A stretch of 64,000 nucleotides of DNA. Source: Metaphire vulgaris. Its lineage: Eukaryota > Annelida > Clitellata > Crassiclitellata > Megascolecidae. Position numbers and translations under genes: made by a program. The DNA is taken from the NCBI GenBank assembly GCA_018105865.1, contig CM030848.1, forward strand, positions 10,885,199 to 10,949,198, in the 5' to 3' direction. Positions 62,618 to 64,000 of this stretch are shown piece by piece (positions within the stretch are counted from its first letter, which is position 1; each line of letters starts with the position of its first letter). The notes beneath the pieces were generated by a model. That model was not told where the DNA came from. It was given only the letters and a program-made list of their open reading frames with translations, and ran no database searches.

Positions 62618-63021
62618 CAGTGGCAGCTCCAAGAACTCTTGGTGAGGGGATGCAATGAATTTCTAAGAAGCTGGTGAGAGGATGCAATAAATTTATAGGA
62701 AGATCCTGCCAATTGACAAAAGAATTATGTGTAAACGGTTAAGAAGAAATCTGTAGATTTGATTTATAAAATATAATGTTCAGAATTGACAATGTATAAA
62801 ACCCATTTTAGTCTGGTTGTACAAAGTCATAGTGCAAAATCGAGTTTTCCATTGCTGGAAGCAAATTTGTCAATGACATTGTCTATGAATATGTCCATAT
62901 CTTTGTGAATACACATCAAGGCTAATCCGTTTAGACGATCATCTTCGATTGAAGACACATATTTGGTGGGCCGGTGGGGAGGGATGCATTCCCAGTCCTC
63001 CCCAACATGGAACTGCCCCTG
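62618..63021 (+). mobile_element. hAT-like MITE, family D copy 2
   Basis: A 404-bp relative of 12934-13377 starting CAGTGGCAGCTCCAAG and ending ATGGAACTGCCCCTG. The flanks GCAATATC and ACAATATC match at 7 of 8 positions. The GTGGGCCGGTGG segment near the right end is shared with the other copy. Confidence 0.85.
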
Positions 63022-63029
63022 ACAATATC

Positions 63030-64000
63030 CTTAGCTTTGATCTACTATTCTGCTGCACCCTTGCTTCTAATGTAGACAGAGAGAGATTCAAGTTTACAAA
63101 CCTGTTTATAGACCAGAATTCTTTAGTGGGGTAATCAATAGGGAATAGCTTACTGGATATGCTAATAGTAATAGGTGGATCACAACTAATCACATCTATT
63201 TCCTATTTGCTCCCCTTGGAAAATACTTGGGCAATCCAGAGTGAAACATGGAAAGCTACATAGGAAAAGGTCTGGTATATGGTAAGTTAGTTGAACTCTG
63301 TAATGTGCCCCTGCTCCTGCTATTTGGTAATACCGGTATGGCACACAAGAAATTGTCAGTTTAATAATAGTATTAGTAAAAAAATAATAATAATAACAAT
63401 AATAATAATAGTAATACAATTTAATCATCTTTATTTCATATTTTTTACAGTATGACCTTTATGTTTATGTTATGCTTTAAAATGTTTGCTTTTATGATGT
63501 TTGAGTTGAAATAAACTTCTTCTAATAACACTTAATACTTTGTGTTCAGAAGGTTCAGATTTTTCTGCTCTTTCCACAGTGGTCAGTAAAAACACCAGAC
63601 AACAAGGAAAAACATGCAAAAGGGGCAACCCCAAATCAAGAAATCCTGAAACTGCAAATTGCGTCTGATGGAAAAGGGAGACAAGGAGGTCGTAAATATC
63701 AGTAACTGGAGAAAGTCAACCACAAGAGACCAACAAACGCCCCGAATGCAGCCTTTGGTTTGTCTGTTTCACCACAATCAGTATTGGGGTCCTGACCCTC
63801 AATTCTTTTGTTGTCACTTTCAAAAATCTAAGTAAATCAAATCTAGCTTTAAATATCAGTGCAAATTGGAAAAATGATTCACTAGATAACCTCAATTTAA
63901 ACATATGTCCTACCCCGTAACTCAACATTTTCATACTTGTAAACCTGGATATTCTTCTGAATCATATTGATTAAATGCTTATATTGTAAGATGGAAACCG
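63030..64000. other. No gene seen at the right edge
   Basis: Mixed AT-rich sequence with a short AAT/ATA run (63379-63420). No family or transposon ends recognised. Confidence 0.5.

Overview
The window is animal nuclear DNA. It has intron-split genes, a CpG-rich promoter region, abundant microsatellites, and degraded LINE and DNA-transposon copies. Two palindromes, AGGCCTA/TAGGCCTA and TACCGGTA, recur all along it. Together with the repeat types they suggest a marine invertebrate, perhaps an echinoderm, but that placement is an inference and no species can be named.

One protein-coding gene can be supported: the 5' part of an ankyrin-family gene (membrane-cytoskeleton adaptor) on the minus strand. 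It reads from a CpG-rich region near 27 kb toward coordinate 1. The proposed coding exons are 26965-27078 (initiator exon), 10535-10636, 6503-6601, 5338-5436, 2861-2959 and 1618-1806. Exons 2 to 6 encode ankyrin repeats R1 to R6, mostly one repeat per exon, all in phase 0, 234 codons in total with exon 1. The rest of the gene lies beyond the left edge. Intron 4 has a GC instead of a GT donor. A second, weaker candidate first exon lies at 14248-14355.

Introns and upstream DNA (about 27.9-64 kb) hold no convincing second gene. They hold at least sixteen short terminal-inverted-repeat elements with 8-bp target-site duplications (hAT-like MITEs), several Tc1/mariner- or pogo-like elements with TA targets, and at least seven 3' fragments of non-LTR retrotransposons. 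They also hold two related satellite arrays and many long microsatellites, several of which are the (ATT)n tails of LINEs.

Layout: 1-10.6 kb, ankyrin exons 2-6 with MITEs in their introns. 10.6-27 kb, the 16-kb first intron, with CpG-richer islands near 13.4-14.4 and 19.5-20.1 kb. 27-28.4 kb, CpG-rich promoter region followed by a long pyrimidine tract. 28.4-64 kb, repeat-dominated DNA.

The most unusual structures are a MITE carrying a 90-bp insert identical to DNA 2.4 kb away (58236-58325 and 60690-60779), an 82-bp-arm hairpin (56431-56604), a palindromic cassette of repeated hairpins (36006-36148), an inverted minisatellite (54692-54990), a transposon-in-transposon nest (46428-47515), and the GC-AG ankyrin intron.
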